Part shown: positions 16,904-26,266 of the stretch, piece by piece
Position numbering within the stretch: position 1 is the first letter of the stretch
How the letters are laid out: each line of letters starts with the position of its first letter
Assembly: GCA_029260495.1 (NCBI GenBank)
Contig: JAJDDD010000016.1
Coordinates: 228,346-292,345, forward strand
From: Phycisphaerales bacterium
Lineage (GTDB): Bacteria > Planctomycetota > Phycisphaerae > Phycisphaerales > UBA1924
Direction: 5' to 3'
Length of the DNA: 64,000 bases
The notes under the pieces: generated by a model
Databases searched by the model: none
Told to the model about the DNA's origin: nothing
Seen by the model: the letters and a program-made list of their open reading frames with translations, nothing else
Made by a program: the position numbers and the translations under genes

Positions 16904-18370
16904 ATGCTATCGACATGGCGCCTTCAATGGCGGCGGATAGTTTATTTCGGCGTGTGTATTGGATGGCTGGCATGCGCGCCCTTTGGCTGCCAGTCGTATA
17001 CACCGGCGCCGCTCGACATTGCGACATATCGCGACGAGTTGGAAGCCAGATTTTTTGATTCAGAGCCTGTCTCAGCGTTTGCGGAAAGATTGCGGTCAGC
17101 GGGCGCAGACGCTCCAGATCGCTTTGATCCTTCGGACGGACTCACGCTGGCAGAGGGGGAGGCGCTGGCGCTGTTCTATAACGCAGACTTGCGACTCGCC
17201 CGGCTTAGAGCTGGCGTCGCGCTCGCAACGTTTGAGAACGCGGGATTGTGGCAGGATCCGGTCTTCGGGTTCGACGGCGCTGAGATTCTCTCCCCCACCT
17301 CTCCATTTGAGTTCGGGCTTACGCTCAGCCTCACCATTCCAGTCTCCGGTCGACTCAGCGTCGCAACGGACCGCGCTGGCGCACTGTATGAGGCGGAGCT
17401 TCGACGCATTGTTGATGCTGAATGGTCAATGCGCGCGCACGTGCGCCGGGGGTGGGCGAAGTGGACCATCGCCGAAGAGCGCGCGCGCCTTCTGGACGAC
17501 ATTGTCGCACAAGTCGAGCGGATCAGCTCAATCACCAACCGGCTGGAAACAGCAGGAGAACTCAATCGAGTTGAGGGCCGGCTGTTCCGTGTGGAGCTAG
17601 CCAGCCGACGCGCCGCACTGAACGAAGCGATACTTCAAGCGCAGCAAGCCCGATTTGAGTTGCTCAGATTAATGGGGCTCCCCCCCGATGCGCTTGCAGA
17701 ACTCGTCTCTGCAATTCCAACCACTGAAGCGCCAACGGCAGATGATGATGTCCGACGCTTAATCGAATCGAACACTGAAATTGCGATCAAACGGGCTCAA
17801 TATCATGCAGCAGAGGAATCTCTGCGGCTGGAGATCCGCAAGCAGTACCCGGACATTACCATTGGATCAGGATATGGCAGTGAAAACAACGATGATCGTC
17901 TGCTTCTCGGCGTTTCAGTTCCGATTCCAGTTCTGAACGCAAATCGCGCCAACATCATGGAAGCTCGCGCAGAGCGCGAAGTTGTTCGCGCTGCTGCGGA
18001 AACGACATTTGAGCGATTAATATGGGAGCTTGCAACAGCGAATGCAACGCTTGAGGCGACGCGTACTCAGCGAAGCGCCGTCGAATCGCAAATCATCCCG
18101 ATGCTCACCGAACAAGCAGAAGAAGTTGAGCAGATTGCTGAACTTGGCGAGGTCAATGCGCTGCTGTTGCTTGAAACTGTGACACGACAGTTTGGCGCCA
18201 AGGCGCAGCTTCTTGATCTTCGGCTCGCCGAGCTGGGCGCGGCGATCTCAATCGCACAACTCCTCGGCCCTGACGCTGCGCTCGCCCCAGCGCCTATAGC
18301 TGACGGCGCGACAGCAAACGAAACTCAACAACACGACTCCGCAGGCGACGCTGCGGGAGGTGATCAGTGA
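16904..18370 (+). CDS. outer-membrane efflux protein (TolC/CusC-like)
   Basis: 488-aa lipoprotein-type outer-membrane channel. The ATG at 16904 has AGGAG 8 bases upstream and gives a signal with lipobox-like APFGC; the longer reading from 16829 hides the signal peptide. The protein is mostly long amphipathic helices in two repeats, as in OEP-family channels, including EARAEREVVRAAAETTFERL in the second repeat. It forms the outer exit of the tripartite pump encoded by the next two genes. Its stop overlaps the adaptor gene (GTGA). Confidence 0.9.
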   Translation: MLSTWRLQWRRIVYFGVCIGWLACAPFGCQSYTPAPLDIATYRDELEARFFDSEPVSAFAERLRSAGADAPDRFDPSDGLTLAEGEALALFYNADLRLARLRAGVALATFENAGLWQDPVFGFDGAEILSPTSPFEFGLTLSLTIPVSGRLSVATDRAGALYEAELRRIVDAEWSMRAHVRRGWAKWTIAEERARLLDDIVAQVERISSITNRLETAGELNRVEGRLFRVELASRRAALNEAILQAQQARFELLRLMGLPPDALAELVSAIPTTEAPTADDDVRRLIESNTEIAIKRAQYHAAEESLRLEIRKQYPDITIGSGYGSENNDDRLLLGVSVPIPVLNANRANIMEARAEREVVRAAAETTFERLIWELATANATLEATRTQRSAVESQIIPMLTEQAEEVEQIAELGEVNALLLLETVTRQFGAKAQLLDLRLAELGAAISIAQLLGPDAALAPAPIADGATANETQQHDSAGDAAGGDQ

Positions 18371-19830
18371 ATTTCAAGAAACTCTCTTTCGCTTTATTAT
18401 CAATCGCAATGCTCGTGAGTGGCGGTTGTGAAAACAACCCTGACAAGACCGAACACACTGACACTCCCATGAACAATACCCATACGGGCGAAACTGCGGC
18501 AGCGCCGACGAACCGCGTAGATATCCCTCCGGCGGTGCGCCAGAACCTTGGCATAACTTTTATCAAGGTTGAACCGCGAAAGGTGGAGCAGACCCTTCGT
18601 GTGCCGGGACGTTTCGAGTTCCTGCCGACAGCGAAGCGTGAATATCGCACCATGCTTCCAGGCCGCGTTGAGTTGCTGGTTGAACAATATGAACATGTTG
18701 AAGCTGGAATGCCGCTGTACCAAATTGATTCACCCGCCTGGCGTGAACTGCAAGGGCAGGTGACAGACGCGGAGGCGATGATCGCGCGCCTCACGACGCG
18801 CCTCGCGAGCTTCGGCCCTCTTTTTGATGCGCACCGCAATCACGAGCAACAACTGGAAGAAGTTATTGCGATCCGCCGCGAGCGGATTGTTCAACTTCAG
18901 AGTGTCGCCGAAGCCGGGGGCGGTCGTCTGGCCCAGCTCAACGAAGCCCGTGGCGCCGTCGCGACTGCAGAGGCCCAACTCGCTGAGATTCTGGAGAAGG
19001 AGGCAGGACTCGAAGCCGATGAATCAGAGGCGCGGTCGGAGCTGGCTGCGGCAATTACGAAGCGAGACTTTCTGCTCGATTCTGCAGCGTCGCTGCTTCA
19101 GACTTCCGTAAACGAACTGCGTGAGGAGATTGATTCCCTCCAGGATCGGCGGCCGCGATGGCGAGCGATTACGACGATCATCGTCCGAGCCGAAGACGCG
19201 GGCGTGGTTGAATCGCTCGGACTGACAAATGGCGCGTGGGCAGACGAAAAAGCGCCAGTCCTTACTGTTGTTCGACCAGACCAACTCCGTTTCCGTGCGA
19301 CCGCCTTGCAGAGTGACCTCGGAAAGCTGCGTGATGGCTTACCTGCGAGAATTGTTGCGCCGTCGCCGACGCGCGCAACTGGGGCAATCGATATCTCAGA
19401 TACGATGTCCGGGGCATTGACGCTTGGGATTTCCGGCGACCCTGACGAGCGCACTGTCGACCTGATCGTTGTTCCTTCCGAACTCGCATCATGGGCGCGC
19501 CCGGGCGTCTCAGCCCAAATGGAGATCGTGACGGATGACACTGGATCGCCTGTGCTCGCGATCCCCAGAGCGACGGTTCAGCGTGACGGGCTTGTTCCTG
19601 TCTTCTTCCGTCGCGATCCAAAGAATCCCAACAAAGCCATCCGTATCGAGGCGGACCTCGGCATCGACGATGGACGATGGATCGTCGTAAACAGTGGTGT
19701 GCGTCTGGGTGACGAGGTCGTGCTCGACGGAGCGTTCCAGCTCATGCTTGCGACCGCGATGGGAAGCGGGCAGCAAAAAGGCGGGCATTTCCACGCTGAC
19801 GGCACATTCCACGACGAAGACGATCATTAA
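18367..19830 (+). CDS. RND efflux periplasmic adaptor (CusB/CzcB-like)
   Basis: 487-aa membrane-fusion protein with a lipoprotein signal (lipobox SGGC). A His-containing linker follows, then the barrel/lipoyl half VEPRKVEQTLRVPGRF, a long alpha-helical hairpin (about residues 130-240), and the returning lipoyl and beta-barrel domains (VVESLGLTNGAWADEKAPV). The C-terminus is His/Asp-rich (residues about 478-487), which suits metal handling. It starts at GTG overlapping the channel gene. Bridges the inner-membrane pump to the channel. Confidence 0.92.
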   Translation: MNFKKLSFALLSIAMLVSGGCENNPDKTEHTDTPMNNTHTGETAAAPTNRVDIPPAVRQNLGITFIKVEPRKVEQTLRVPGRFEFLPTAKREYRTMLPGRVELLVEQYEHVEAGMPLYQIDSPAWRELQGQVTDAEAMIARLTTRLASFGPLFDAHRNHEQQLEEVIAIRRERIVQLQSVAEAGGGRLAQLNEARGAVATAEAQLAEILEKEAGLEADESEARSELAAAITKRDFLLDSAASLLQTSVNELREEIDSLQDRRPRWRAITTIIVRAEDAGVVESLGLTNGAWADEKAPVLTVVRPDQLRFRATALQSDLGKLRDGLPARIVAPSPTRATGAIDISDTMSGALTLGISGDPDERTVDLIVVPSELASWARPGVSAQMEIVTDDTGSPVLAIPRATVQRDGLVPVFFRRDPKNPNKAIRIEADLGIDDGRWIVVNSGVRLGDEVVLDGAFQLMLATAMGSGQQKGGHFHADGTFHDEDDH

Positions 19831-19844
19831 AGGGAGGGGCCGTG

Positions 19845-22800
19845 ATGCTCAAAGCTCTGATCAAATTTTCATTGAGCTACTCATCGTTCGTGCTGATGGC
19901 TGCGCTGCTTCTGGTTGGCTACGCCGCGTATCGCGTGCCGCGCATGAGCGTGGACGTATTCCCCGAACTCAACGCGCCAACCGTCGTGATCATGGCCGAG
20001 GCCGGCGGTCTTGCCGCCGATGAGGTTGAGCAGTACGTCACATTCCCGATAGAAACCGCGGTCAATGGTCTGAGCAACGTGAGGCGCGTGCGCAGCGCCA
20101 GCGCGATCGGCCTGTCGATCGTCTGGGTGGACCTCGACTGGGGCGCCGATCTGTACCGCGCGCGCCAACTCGTGGCCGAGCGTTTGGCTGCGGTGCGTGA
20201 AGATATCCCCGATGGCGTGCATGTCGAGCTCACGCCGATCAGTTCGATCGTCGGCGAGATCATGCTTATCTCACTCTCCTCGCCCGATGGATTGGCGACT
20301 CCAATGGAGCTTCGCTCGTACGCAGAGTTTGTGCTGCGCAACAAAATCCTCTCGGCGCCAGGTGTGGCTCAAGTCGTCGCGATCGGCGGCGAGTTGCCCG
20401 AGTATCAGGTAAATGTCGATCAGGAGCGTTTGCGCCTTTATGATTTGACGATCTCAGACGTCGTCGAAGCGGCCCGCGGCGCCCACAGCACCGCGAGCGG
20501 CGGCTATCTCACTGATGCTGGAAACCTTGAAATTCCGCTGCGTCAACAGAGTCGCGTAACGGAAGCAGCCGACATTGCGCACACCATTATCAAGCACCAC
20601 AATGGTGCGCCTGTCACGATCGGACAGGTCGCGGATGTGCGCCTGGGCCCGGCCTTGAAGCGCGGAACGGGGTCTGAAAGCGGCTTGCCTGCGGTCATTC
20701 TTTCGATCAAAAAAACGCCGGGAACGAACACACTCGCGCTGACCGCTCAGATTGACAAGCTACTGGATCAAGTCGAGCCCGTGCTGCCAGCGGGCATGGC
20801 GCTCAATCGCGATGTCGTGCGACAAAGTCACTTCATTGATCGCTCGATCGACAACGTGCTCCATGTGCTCCGCGACGCCGTGATTATCGTCGCAATCATC
20901 CTCATTCTGTTTCTGATGAATGTTCGCACGACAATCATCACTTTGACGGCCCTGCCTATCTCGATCGCAGTTGGCCTTCTGCTCATGGACTGGATGAATC
21001 TTGGGCTCAATGTCATGACCCTCGGCGGGCTTGCGGTTGCGATCGGAGTCCTGGTCGATGACGCCATCATCGACGTTGAGAACGTCTTCAGACGACTCAA
21101 ACAAAATCAAGCCAAGCCGGAAGCTGAACATCGCTCCCTGATGAAAGTCATTTTTGATGCAAGCAATGAGATCCGCCCCGCCATGGTCTTCGCAACGATC
21201 ATAATCGTCATTGTCTTTGTTCCGCTACTATTTCTGCAAGGGCTCGAAGGCCGTTTCTTCCGACCACTTGCGCTGACGTACATGGTTTCGATCCTCGCGT
21301 CGCTTCTCGTTGCGCTCACTGTGACGCCAGCCCTGTGCCAGCATCTCCTTCGGGGGCGGCTTGGAGCAAAGCGCGAGGAGCACGACGGTTTTCTGGTTCG
21401 GTGGCTTAAGCGACTGTATGAGCCAGCGCTCCGTCTGGCAGTTCGCCATCGAGCGTGGACGCTTGGTGGAGCAGCGATCGCCACAGCGTTGGCGCTGCTG
21501 CTAGCGTCCACGTTCGGCACATCATTTCTTCCGAGTTTCAACGAAGGAACATTCACTGTATTCTTGTTTGCGCCACCTGGAACTTCGCTCGCTGAAAGCG
21601 ACCGTTTGGCGCGGAATGTCGAACAGCGACTAACGGAAATAGACGGCGTTCACACTGTTGCACGCCGAACCGGGCGCGCCGAACGCGACGAGCACGCAGA
21701 GCCCGTGAGCAATTCCGAAATCGAGGTCACCGTAGTTACGGGGCGCGACCGAGAAGAAATACGAGCAGATATCGACAAAATTCTCGCTTCCGTGCCCGGG
21801 ATTGTCACTCAGGTCGGCCAGCCGATTGAACACCGACTGAGTCATGTGCTCTCAGGCACGCCGGCCGCGATCGCCATCAGCGTCTTCGGCGACGATCTTG
21901 CGGCGCTGCGAGCAATTGCCAAGGAGATTGAATCAGAACTTAAAGAACTGCCGGGGGCGCGCGATGTCAATGCCAACCGCGAGGTGATGATCACATCTCT
22001 GCCCATCCGGTACCGCCACACGGAGCTCGCCATGGCGGGACTCAGTCCCGCTGACGCCGCGGAGCAGGTTCGTGAGGCGATTTATGGCGAAGTCGTGGCA
22101 ACCGTTAATCAGGGGCCTCGGCAGTACAACCTCGTCGTCAGACTCGCTGCTGACCAGCGCGAGAATATTGATCAAGTGCAAAAGCTACTCCTGCGCGGGC
22201 GCAGCGGAGCCATCGTTCGTTTGCGCGATGTCGCGGACATCGGGCCCGAACGGTCCAGCAACCTCATCACTCGAGAAAACGCCCAGAGAAAGGCTGTCAT
22301 CTCGCTTAATGTTGGCGAGGGTGAAAACCTTGGCGATCTCGTCGAGCAAGTTCGGCAGCGTGTCACGCCGATCGTACAGAGGGCCGGCTACACAGTCGTC
22401 TACGGCGGACAGTTCGAAGCCCAGCAGGCCGCGGCGCGAACCATCTCCATCGCTGGGATCGGCGTTGCGATCGTAATGCTCATGTTGCTGCAGATTTCCA
22501 CCGGGTCGATGCGCGCTGCTGTTCTTGTGATGCTCAACATGCCGCTAGCGCTGATCGGCGGCATCGCCGCGATCTACCTGACCGAAGGTGGCGGCATGAT
22601 CCGCAACACGCTCGCTCTCGTCGGAAGCGGCGGCCCCTACGAAGCGCCGGTTATCTCAATCGCAAGCATGGTGGGCTTCATTACCCTCTTCGGCATCGCT
22701 GTCCGCAACGGCATTCTGTTGATCAATCACTACAATCATCTGATGCAGGAAGAGCAAGTTCCTCTCGGCGAGGCGATCGTTCAAGGCTCTATGGAGCGCC

Positions 22801-23048
22801 TTGTCCCGATCCTCATGACCGCTGTTTCCGCAGCCCTCGGACTGGCGCCGCTCGCGCTCGCCGCCGGCAGACCGGGCAGTGAACTTCTGGCTCCACTCGC
22901 TATCGTCACACTGGGCGGCTTGCTCAGTTCGACGTTTCTCAATCTCGTCGTCGTGCCTGCAGGCTACTCGTTGGTGTTTGGGCAAAAAATCGAAAAGGGC
23001 ACGACCGGAAAGTCATCGCGTAAAAAAAATAAGGATGCTTCATCATGA
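19845..23048 (+). CDS. heavy-metal RND efflux pump (CzcA/CusA family)
   Basis: 1067-aa inner-membrane proton-driven pump with the 12-TM, two-large-loop RND layout. TM4 carries GGLAVAIGVLVDDAIIDVENV, with the paired aspartates used for proton relay. Large periplasmic loops follow TM1 (residues about 35-335) and TM7. AGGGAGGGG precedes the start; the ATG at 19845 has better spacing than the GTG at 19842. Length about 1040-1070 is typical. The metal cannot be assigned safely: the twin-Asp TM4 motif is more CzcA-like than CusA-like. Confidence 0.94.
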   Translation: MLKALIKFSLSYSSFVLMAALLLVGYAAYRVPRMSVDVFPELNAPTVVIMAEAGGLAADEVEQYVTFPIETAVNGLSNVRRVRSASAIGLSIVWVDLDWGADLYRARQLVAERLAAVREDIPDGVHVELTPISSIVGEIMLISLSSPDGLATPMELRSYAEFVLRNKILSAPGVAQVVAIGGELPEYQVNVDQERLRLYDLTISDVVEAARGAHSTASGGYLTDAGNLEIPLRQQSRVTEAADIAHTIIKHHNGAPVTIGQVADVRLGPALKRGTGSESGLPAVILSIKKTPGTNTLALTAQIDKLLDQVEPVLPAGMALNRDVVRQSHFIDRSIDNVLHVLRDAVIIVAIILILFLMNVRTTIITLTALPISIAVGLLLMDWMNLGLNVMTLGGLAVAIGVLVDDAIIDVENVFRRLKQNQAKPEAEHRSLMKVIFDASNEIRPAMVFATIIIVIVFVPLLFLQGLEGRFFRPLALTYMVSILASLLVALTVTPALCQHLLRGRLGAKREEHDGFLVRWLKRLYEPALRLAVRHRAWTLGGAAIATALALLLASTFGTSFLPSFNEGTFTVFLFAPPGTSLAESDRLARNVEQRLTEIDGVHTVARRTGRAERDEHAEPVSNSEIEVTVVTGRDREEIRADIDKILASVPGIVTQVGQPIEHRLSHVLSGTPAAIAISVFGDDLAALRAIAKEIESELKELPGARDVNANREVMITSLPIRYRHTELAMAGLSPADAAEQVREAIYGEVVATVNQGPRQYNLVVRLAADQRENIDQVQKLLLRGRSGAIVRLRDVADIGPERSSNLITRENAQRKAVISLNVGEGENLGDLVEQVRQRVTPIVQRAGYTVVYGGQFEAQQAAARTISIAGIGVAIVMLMLLQISTGSMRAAVLVMLNMPLALIGGIAAIYLTEGGGMIRNTLALVGSGGPYEAPVISIASMVGFITLFGIAVRNGILLINHYNHLMQEEQVPLGEAIVQGSMERLVPILMTAVSAALGLAPLALAAGRPGSELLAPLAIVTLGGLLSSTFLNLVVVPAGYSLVFGQKIEKGTTGKSSRKKNKDASS

Positions 23049-23521
23049 ACAGCCTCGTCCATACCCTGACCTTTAGCGCCTGCTGCGCTCTTTTCGCCAC
23101 GCTCGGCTGCAGTGAGCCGGCCAGCGACACTGAATCATCTTCTGCAGCTGCGCATGACAATGCCTCTCTGGATGATCACGCCGAAGACTCAGATCATGTG
23201 GAAACGCCACTCGGGACCACAATGATCGGCGATCTTGAAGTGCAATGCGCCCAGGGACACGGCGAAACCGCGCCAGGTAGGGAAATGCACCTCGTCGTTA
23301 AACTGCCCTACAACGACAACGGCGCAACAGTGGTTCGCGCCTGGATTGGCGTCGAGGATCGTCTTGACTCACTCGTTGCACTTGGCGAGTACGCCCCCTC
23401 CCACGATGACTACGACATCCACGCCGAAGCATCCGACCCACTCCAAGCAGATGCAGCATGGTGGATCGAAGTTGAAAAACCAGATGGAAGCAAACAGATC
23501 GGTTCTATCGCATTTCTGTGA
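23045..23521 (+). CDS. small lipoprotein in metal-efflux operon
   Basis: 158 aa with lipobox LGCS. A His/Asp/Glu-rich stretch (HDNASLDDHAEDSDH) follows the anchor, then a compact domain with a single CAQGHGE motif and a beta-rich C-terminus. It overlaps the pump gene stop by ATGA. Unknown family; the ligand-rich segment and the operon suggest a periplasmic metal-binding accessory. Confidence 0.72.
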   Translation: MNSLVHTLTFSACCALFATLGCSEPASDTESSSAAAHDNASLDDHAEDSDHVETPLGTTMIGDLEVQCAQGHGETAPGREMHLVVKLPYNDNGATVVRAWIGVEDRLDSLVALGEYAPSHDDYDIHAEASDPLQADAAWWIEVEKPDGSKQIGSIAFL

Positions 23522-24072
23522 AACCGCCGCGAACTTCGACTGCTGTGCTTCCCGTGAATGCCATGCGGCGCCATTCCGAGTACAGGGCAGGCCTAACTCA
23601 CTACGGTCCAAAATGGGGTTTGGATGTTCCTGGCACCAGGACGCTGAAGAACATTATTTGACGAGAAGAAAGCCGAGAGGGGGGATTCTCCGCGCGGGTG
23701 GTTGACAACTGTTACAACAACAACGGTTTACACTCCAAGCCTTTGCAGGCCAATCTCTTGACGATTCTCAGGCGCTATCAGGCTTTGTCATTCGTTGTCA
23801 GGTTTTATCATTTAAAATAGCGCTACTTGTGGGGCTACCAGAACAAGACCCCACAGAATCAGAGGTGTTCCAGGGGTTCGAAAACTCTATCTGTCTCGTC
23901 GCACCGGAATCCTTGCCATGCCCGAATCCTCCTTGATCCATCCGAAACTACCAGCTTCGGAATGGATCAGATTTGGGGGGCAGGTCAAGCCCTCGCCTGA
24001 TCAGTAGCAAGGTCATTCATACCAGATCTCATCCTTATCGCGACCCTGCTTGCACAACTATACTTATCTGCA
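23522..24072. other. 551-base intergenic region
   Basis: No convincing gene. It holds a 7-bp hairpin TGTGGGG/CCCCACA (23828-23855, no T-tract) and an imperfect direct repeat around 23778 and 23800 (TATCAGG.TTTGTCATT / TGTCAGGTTTTATCATT). A TTGACA at 23702 is followed only by a weak -10. Any promoter for the next gene is not certain. Confidence 0.5.
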
Positions 24073-24828
24073 ATGGTTGACTCAATTCCCGGGTTCTACG
24101 AACCTGTCAATGCTTTTCTCCATCTCGGAGCGGCCGTTGTTTTCGCGGTACTTGGCGTCCGCTTGGTTCTGAGGAACATGGGCGATCGCCTGCGGGTCGC
24201 GCTGCTGAGCGCCTTTGTGTTCGCCGGCGTCATAATGCTTTCGGTCAGCGGCGTTTACCACATGCTCACCAGCGGAGGGGCGGGTTCGGAGGTCATGCTC
24301 CGACTCGATCACGCAGCGATCTTTGTACTCATCGCCGGGACATTCACACCCATTCACGGCTTGCTCTTTCGTGGCTTTGTGCGCTGGGTGGGCCTTTTGA
24401 TCATTTGGATGATCGCAGCAACGGGCGTCACCCTTGTCACTATCTACTTCGCGAGCATGCCGCAGGGCTTGGGAACAGGCCTTTATATTACTATGGGGTG
24501 GTTAGCCAGCATTTCGCTTGTCATCGTGTGGCGACGGCGCGGCTTTCGATATGTCAAATCCGTGTTCGCAGGTGGTATGGCATACACAGTTGGTGCAATT
24601 CTGCTCGGCCTGCAATGGCCCACAATCATCCCAAGAGTGTTCGGTCCGCACGAGCTCTGGCACATCGCGGTTATTCTCGGCATCAGCCTGCACTGGAGAT
24701 TTATCGCGCGGTTGACCCATGATGACAGAAATGAGCCCGATGACGACTTTACAGAACGGAGATCGTCGTTGATCAACAAGCCGTCACTGCGCGCCCAAGA
24801 ACTACCGACTCAACCGCCCATCTCTTGA
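24073..24828 (+). CDS. hemolysin III / PAQR-type membrane protein
   Basis: 251 aa with seven predicted transmembrane segments. The conserved PAQR metal-site pattern is present: SGVYHM near residue 59, RLDHAAIF near residue 77, and HELWHIAVILGISLHW near the C-terminal end. Family members are integral membrane proteins related to adiponectin receptors, proposed to be Zn-dependent hydrolases; the hemolysin name is historical. The C-terminal tail of about 40 residues is hydrophilic. It stands alone between two long intergenic regions. Confidence 0.88.
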   Translation: MVDSIPGFYEPVNAFLHLGAAVVFAVLGVRLVLRNMGDRLRVALLSAFVFAGVIMLSVSGVYHMLTSGGAGSEVMLRLDHAAIFVLIAGTFTPIHGLLFRGFVRWVGLLIIWMIAATGVTLVTIYFASMPQGLGTGLYITMGWLASISLVIVWRRRGFRYVKSVFAGGMAYTVGAILLGLQWPTIIPRVFGPHELWHIAVILGISLHWRFIARLTHDDRNEPDDDFTERRSSLINKPSLRAQELPTQPPIS

Positions 24829-25604
24829 CTCCACCATGACAAAACACCCTGACTTGCTCGCCTAACAGCTCGAGTTCAATGAATGTTGGACCGACAGGAC
24901 GCATCAGAAATGATCCGCAAGCCCGGGCTGTTGCAACGCTTGTTGGAGTTATTGATTCCTTAATATCGAGGTGAAAGGACACCGGTTGAACTTGTTGCCG
25001 CCGGTATCGGCCTTTGGGGCTTGGAAGCGCGGCTGATCATTTCACGATGACCCGCTGCACATACCGAGCGGGCGCAATGCTTCGGCCCTGTTCGTTGTCC
25101 GAGGAGACACGCTTCTCCCTGCACGAGGTCCAACCCGGCTCCGCGAAAGTGACTTCGTCTATGTCATCTGCAACCCGAACGAAGAGCCTATCGTCGGACT
25201 GTTGTTCGGTCAGCCTAATCCGAACTGATCGCACGCTCGTTGACAGAGCCTTGCGCGAGACCGCGGTTGACGACGGTGGACACACCACCGAAAACGAGCC
25301 GTACGCACGCGAACAACAGAAATCAGGAAGAGAGAGGGCGCCAGTTGAACTTTTGCGGCCAAAATACTCCACTGGCGCCCTAAGACGAGCTTTCTGATTT
25401 CACCGTGAAAGCACCACCAGAGATGGTGTTCAGGTCCCCGCGCGCAATCGGCTTGCATTTCTGCTACCCGCATTTGTGCGTCTCGCCACCGCGGGAGCGC
25501 CGTGGCGATCATGGTCTTTCCGCGGCACTCAAGGTCCTGTGATTTTCTGAAAAACCCACCATCCCACCTCAAGAGCCCGAGGGAGAATTTTCTCAGTCTT
25601 CAAC
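24829..25604. other. intergenic region with a 10-bp-stem hairpin
   Basis: About 780 bases without a supported gene. Frames exist on both strands (about 110-127 codons near 25014-25397) but lack a ribosome-binding site or recognisable sequence. At 25336-25380 GGGCGCCAGT and ACTGGCGCCC form a perfect 10-bp stem with a 25-base loop. A second, diverged piece containing GTTGAACTTGTTGC lies at about 24985, similar to the GTTGAACTTTTGC of the hairpin loop. Confidence 0.5.
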
Positions 25605-25633
25605 TTGACAATCAACCATCTAGATGGTAGGCT
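25605..25633 (+). promoter_or_regulatory. TetR-gene promoter with overlapping palindromic operator
   Basis: TTGACA at 25605-25610 matches a consensus -35 box; 17 bases later is TAGGCT (25628-25633), a weak -10. The perfect 14-base palindrome ACCATCTAGATGGT (25615-25628) sits in the spacer, the usual place for a TetR autoregulatory operator. The predicted start of transcription would fall at about 25640, on the second GTG, so the mRNA may be leaderless. Confidence 0.65.
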
Positions 25634-26203
25634 GTGGCTGTGGATAGAAAAGAGCAAATCCTAGAGATCGCGACCGAACTGATCCAGACGCGCGGGTACA
25701 GCGCGTTCAGCTACCAGGATCTGTCGGACCGGCTCGGCATCACCAAGGCGAGCATTCACCACCACTTCCCAAGTAAGGCGGAGCTCGGTCTGGCTGTCGC
25801 CGAGCGATATTTTGCCGACGTGACGTCAGCTCTGGGCGAAGTGAAGCGGGCGTCGGATGACCCCTGGGAACAACTCGACGGGTACGTTGGACAGATTCTG
25901 TCGATCATCAAGACGCGCGATCGCATCTGCGCCGCAGGCGCGGTGCATTCTGAGTTCAACGTTGTACCCGAGTCGATGAGAGATGAGATGTGCCGTTTGG
26001 CCAAGCACATCATCGCCTGGATCACAGATGTGCTCGAATCTGGTCGGCGTGCGGGCGTCATGGATTTTCCCGGAGATCCCAAGGCTGAGGCCGCGCTCAT
26101 CTTTGCAGCGGCACAGGGCGCCATGCAGTTCGGAAGGGCACACGGCGCCGTGAAAGCCCGCCAGATCCTGCAGCAGATCAAGGAGTCGCTTAGGGCGAAA
26201 TAG
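25634..26203 (+). CDS. TetR/AcrR family transcriptional regulator
   Basis: 189 aa (GTG at 25634, or GTG at 25640). The N-terminal helix-turn-helix domain shows EQILEIATELIQTRGY, DLSDRLGITKASIHHHFPSK and KAELGLAVAERYF, the standard TetR layout. The C-terminal ligand domain (about 60-189) resembles the YxaF/LmrA-like group of TetR_C domains. The palindrome in its promoter suggests self-repression; the hydrolase and AhpD-like genes downstream on the same strand are the likely target set. Confidence 0.93.
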   Translation: MAVDRKEQILEIATELIQTRGYSAFSYQDLSDRLGITKASIHHHFPSKAELGLAVAERYFADVTSALGEVKRASDDPWEQLDGYVGQILSIIKTRDRICAAGAVHSEFNVVPESMRDEMCRLAKHIIAWITDVLESGRRAGVMDFPGDPKAEAALIFAAAQGAMQFGRAHGAVKARQILQQIKESLRAK

Positions 26204-26235
26204 TCGTCCTTTTTATTTTGCCCCCCAGACTTACT

Positions 26236-26243
26236 TACTAGTA
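26236..26243. promoter_or_regulatory. short CTAG-centred dyad before hydrolase gene
   Basis: TACTAGTA, an 8-base palindrome centred on CTAG like the operator of the TetR gene, 24 bases before the hydrolase ATG. It could be a second, weaker operator; the half-sites differ from ACCATCTAGATGGT. Confidence 0.3.
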
Positions 26244-26266
26244 GGTCGCCTAGAAGGAGAACCGTT

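Noticed and set aside
25037..25372. Possible gene of 111 codons on the minus strand (and 127 on the plus)
   Set aside because: Neither has a Shine-Dalgarno, recognisable motif or sensible neighbour; treated as noncoding.
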